From assembly GCA_902783815.1 (NCBI GenBank), contig CACZSM010000129.1:1-6493 (forward strand): 6,493 nt of DNA. Reading direction: 5' to 3'. Below are positions 5,030 through 6,493 of this stretch, one piece after another. Both the position numbers and the translations under genes were made by a program. This DNA comes from an uncultured Ruminococcus sp. GTDB lineage: Bacteria; Bacillota; Clostridia; Oscillospirales; Acutalibacteraceae. Numbering within the stretch: position 1 is the first letter of the stretch; every line of letters starts with the position of its first letter. Under the pieces are notes generated by a model. It was not told where the DNA came from. It worked only from the letters and a program-made list of their open reading frames with translations, and did not search any database.

Positions 5030-5902
5030 TTGTATTATGTAATAAAAAGAAAACGGATATTTGCGGCAGCAGCTATTTTGGGTATGCTTATACTCAGTAT
5101 ATTCATATCCATATCCGGCATAATGTCTGTACAGACAGCCGGAAAGAAAGACTGTATAACATTACCAGTCATCATGTATCATGGTTTTACGGAAAACAAA
5201 GACCGGCAAAATCTCTATATCATTTCCCCTCAGCATCTTAAAGATGATCTTGAATATCTGAAAAATAACGGCTATGAAACCATCTCTGTATCAGACCTTG
5301 TAAGCCATTTCAAAAACGGTACAAAGCTGCCGGAAAAGCCTGTTATGCTTACATTTGATGACGGCTACTACGATAACTATGTATATGCCTATCCTCTTCT
5401 TAAGGAATACGGATGCAAGGCTCTGATATCGCCTATTGCAAAATCAATTGATGATGCTGAAAATGATGATAACCGCAATGTAATGTGGTCGCAGTGCCGC
5501 TGGGAGGAGTACAGAGAAATGTGCGGTTCCGGTCTTGTAGAGCTTGGAAACCACACCTATGACCTTCATCATATCAATGACGGCATACAGGGCATACAAA
5601 AAAGAAAGGGTGAGACTGAAAGCGAATACAAAGTGAGGATAAAGGATGATCTGCAAAAGGCTAACGAAAGAATAGAAAAGGAAACTGGAAAAGCTCCGCA
5701 GGCAATTGTATATCCATACGGAGCGGTAAGCAGTGAAACTTACAGTATTATCAAAGAGATCGGTTTCAGCGCCTCATTCGACTGTGAGGAAAAGATGAAT
5801 ATTCTATACAGTCCGGACGACCTGTTTTCTATTCACAGATTTTTGCGTCCTGATGATCTTTCATCGGAGGTATTTTTTAAAAAGCTGTCCGCGGACGGCT
5901 GA
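5030..5902 (+). CDS. Membrane-anchored polysaccharide deacetylase, NodB fold (carbohydrate esterase 4)
   Basis: Encodes 290 residues. A basic start (KRKR, 6-9) and a hydrophobic stretch (about 11-34) form an uncleaved signal anchor or signal peptide, placing the enzyme outside the membrane. The NodB domain (about 45-285) shows VIMYHGF (47-53), TFDDGY (108-113, with D110 as likely catalytic base and D111 as metal ligand), NHTYDLHH (174-181), YPYG (228-231) and SIHR (267-270). It should remove N-acetyl groups from an extracellular polysaccharide, either peptidoglycan or an exopolysaccharide. The two metal histidines, H175 and H180, are five positions apart, as in PgaB (H184, H189), rather than four as in PdaA-type enzymes, which hints at a poly-N-acetylglucosamine-like substrate; this is inferred. 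The downstream amidase-like gene starts 24 bases later, suggesting one transcript. Confidence 0.9.
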   Translation: MYYVIKRKRIFAAAAILGMLILSIFISISGIMSVQTAGKKDCITLPVIMYHGFTENKDRQNLYIISPQHLKDDLEYLKNNGYETISVSDLVSHFKNGTKLPEKPVMLTFDDGYYDNYVYAYPLLKEYGCKALISPIAKSIDDAENDDNRNVMWSQCRWEEYREMCGSGLVELGNHTYDLHHINDGIQGIQKRKGETESEYKVRIKDDLQKANERIEKETGKAPQAIVYPYGAVSSETYSIIKEIGFSASFDCEEKMNILYSPDDLFSIHRFLRPDDLSSEVFFKKLSADG

Positions 5903-5926
5903 AATTCTGCAAACGGAGGTTTCACT

Positions 5927-6493
5927 ATGCCGGAAATATATCTCAGCCCGTCAACACAGGAATACAACCCCTATATCGACGGCGGTAATGAAGAATACTA
6001 TATGAATCTTATTGCTGATGCAATGGAACCATATCTTACTGCATCGGGTATAGAATTCACCCGCAACGACCCGTCAAAGACTGTCGGGAACTCAATAGCT
6101 CAGTCAAACACAGGGAAATACGACTTTCATCTGGCGATACATTCCAATGCAGCTGCCGGGGAAAATTCAGGAAAGGTACGGGGCGCACAGGTTTACTATT
6201 TTGAGGGATCGCCGGAGGGAAAAAAGGCTGCTGATCTTTTTGCAGAAAATTTCAGAGCTATATATCCTGCCCCGGAGCTTGTACGGATAGTACCGACAAC
6301 AACACTTGCGGAGCTTCGCCGAACGAAAGCCACAGCCATACTGATAGAAGTAGCATTTCACGACAACCGTGATGATGCAGACTGGATAAGGGAAAACATC
6401 GGAGAAATAGCAGAAAACCTGTCGTTATCGACTGCGGAATATTTAGGCGTAGAGTTCCGGCAGCCCGGAGCATATACAACAGGTACAGTAACG
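5927..6493 (+). CDS. N-acetylmuramoyl-L-alanine amidase-like protein (Amidase_3 type), partial at window end
   Basis: The frame opens at ATG 5927, seven bases after GGAGG (5915-5919), and stays open for 189 codons to the end of the window, so the C-terminus is missing. The protein begins MPEIYLSPSTQEYNPY without a signal peptide. It shows GGNEEYYMN (19-27), HLAIHSNA (68-75), LRRTKATAILIEVAFHD (130-146) and a closing helix DADWIRENIGEIAENL (150-165). These match zinc amidases that cut the amide between muramic acid and the stem peptide: E22 or E23 and H72 fit zinc ligands and E141 the catalytic glutamate. The usual first ligand in DPGHGG is replaced by LSPSTQ, so one histidine is absent. Lack of a secretion signal fits release by lysis, a phage-type role or a non-classical route. 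Residues after about 178 may begin a linker to a further domain. The deacetylase immediately upstream supports a cell wall role. Confidence 0.82.
   Translation, partial: MPEIYLSPSTQEYNPYIDGGNEEYYMNLIADAMEPYLTASGIEFTRNDPSKTVGNSIAQSNTGKYDFHLAIHSNAAAGENSGKVRGAQVYYFEGSPEGKKAADLFAENFRAIYPAPELVRIVPTTTLAELRRTKATAILIEVAFHDNRDDADWIRENIGEIAENLSLSTAEYLGVEFRQPGAYTTGTVT

Noticed and set aside
1..6493. CRISPR array, tRNA, rRNA, insertion sequence or toxin-antitoxin module
   Set aside because: No regularly spaced repeats, no cloverleaf or rRNA signature, no transposase motifs and no paired small genes were seen.

Overview
The window looks like a chromosomal segment of an anaerobic Bacillota species, most probably a Ruminococcus-like member of the Oscillospiraceae. 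This is inferred from moderately low GC, strong GGAGG ribosome binding sites, a SigA-type primary sigma factor with the Firmicutes domain layout, and a Clostridia-style divergent amidase. No taxonomic marker such as rRNA is present, so the genus is a guess.

Layout. Positions 1-213 hold no certain gene. They carry a run of four short perfect palindromes with three-base loops (11-75), a candidate sigma-A-type promoter (88-116) and a leader that can fold (141-189). Positions 214-3466 hold three head-to-tail paralogous genes for RpoD/SigA-type sigma-70 factors, separated by only about 45 bases and apparently co-transcribed. Copy 1 (214-1299) has canonical sequence but is cut by one in-frame TAG at 916-918. 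Copy 2 (1343-2317) is open but has three in-frame deletions, one removing the sigma finger, and lacks several promoter-contact residues. Copy 3 (2363-3466) is complete and canonical. A rho-independent terminator (3475-3518) closes the array. The complement strand then carries a six-helix membrane HD-GYP protein (4824-3535), predicted to degrade cyclic di-GMP. It converges on the sigma array and is transcribed from a good promoter at 4980-4952. Diverging from it are a membrane-anchored NodB polysaccharide deacetylase (5030-5902) and, 24 bases further on, an N-acetylmuramoyl-L-alanine amidase-like gene that runs off the window end (5927-6493).

How the parts may work together. The deacetylase and amidase form a likely envelope-modification pair, and the HD-GYP protein is a signalling gene sharing their intergenic region. 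The main point of interest is the sigma array: a tandem family with one intact, one nonsense-interrupted and one strongly diverged member. Copy 2 is a mosaic, resembling copy 3 at both ends and copy 1 in regions 1.2-2.1. The array could be decaying duplicates of a primary sigma factor or a set in which copy 2 has acquired altered promoter behaviour; the sequence alone does not decide between these.
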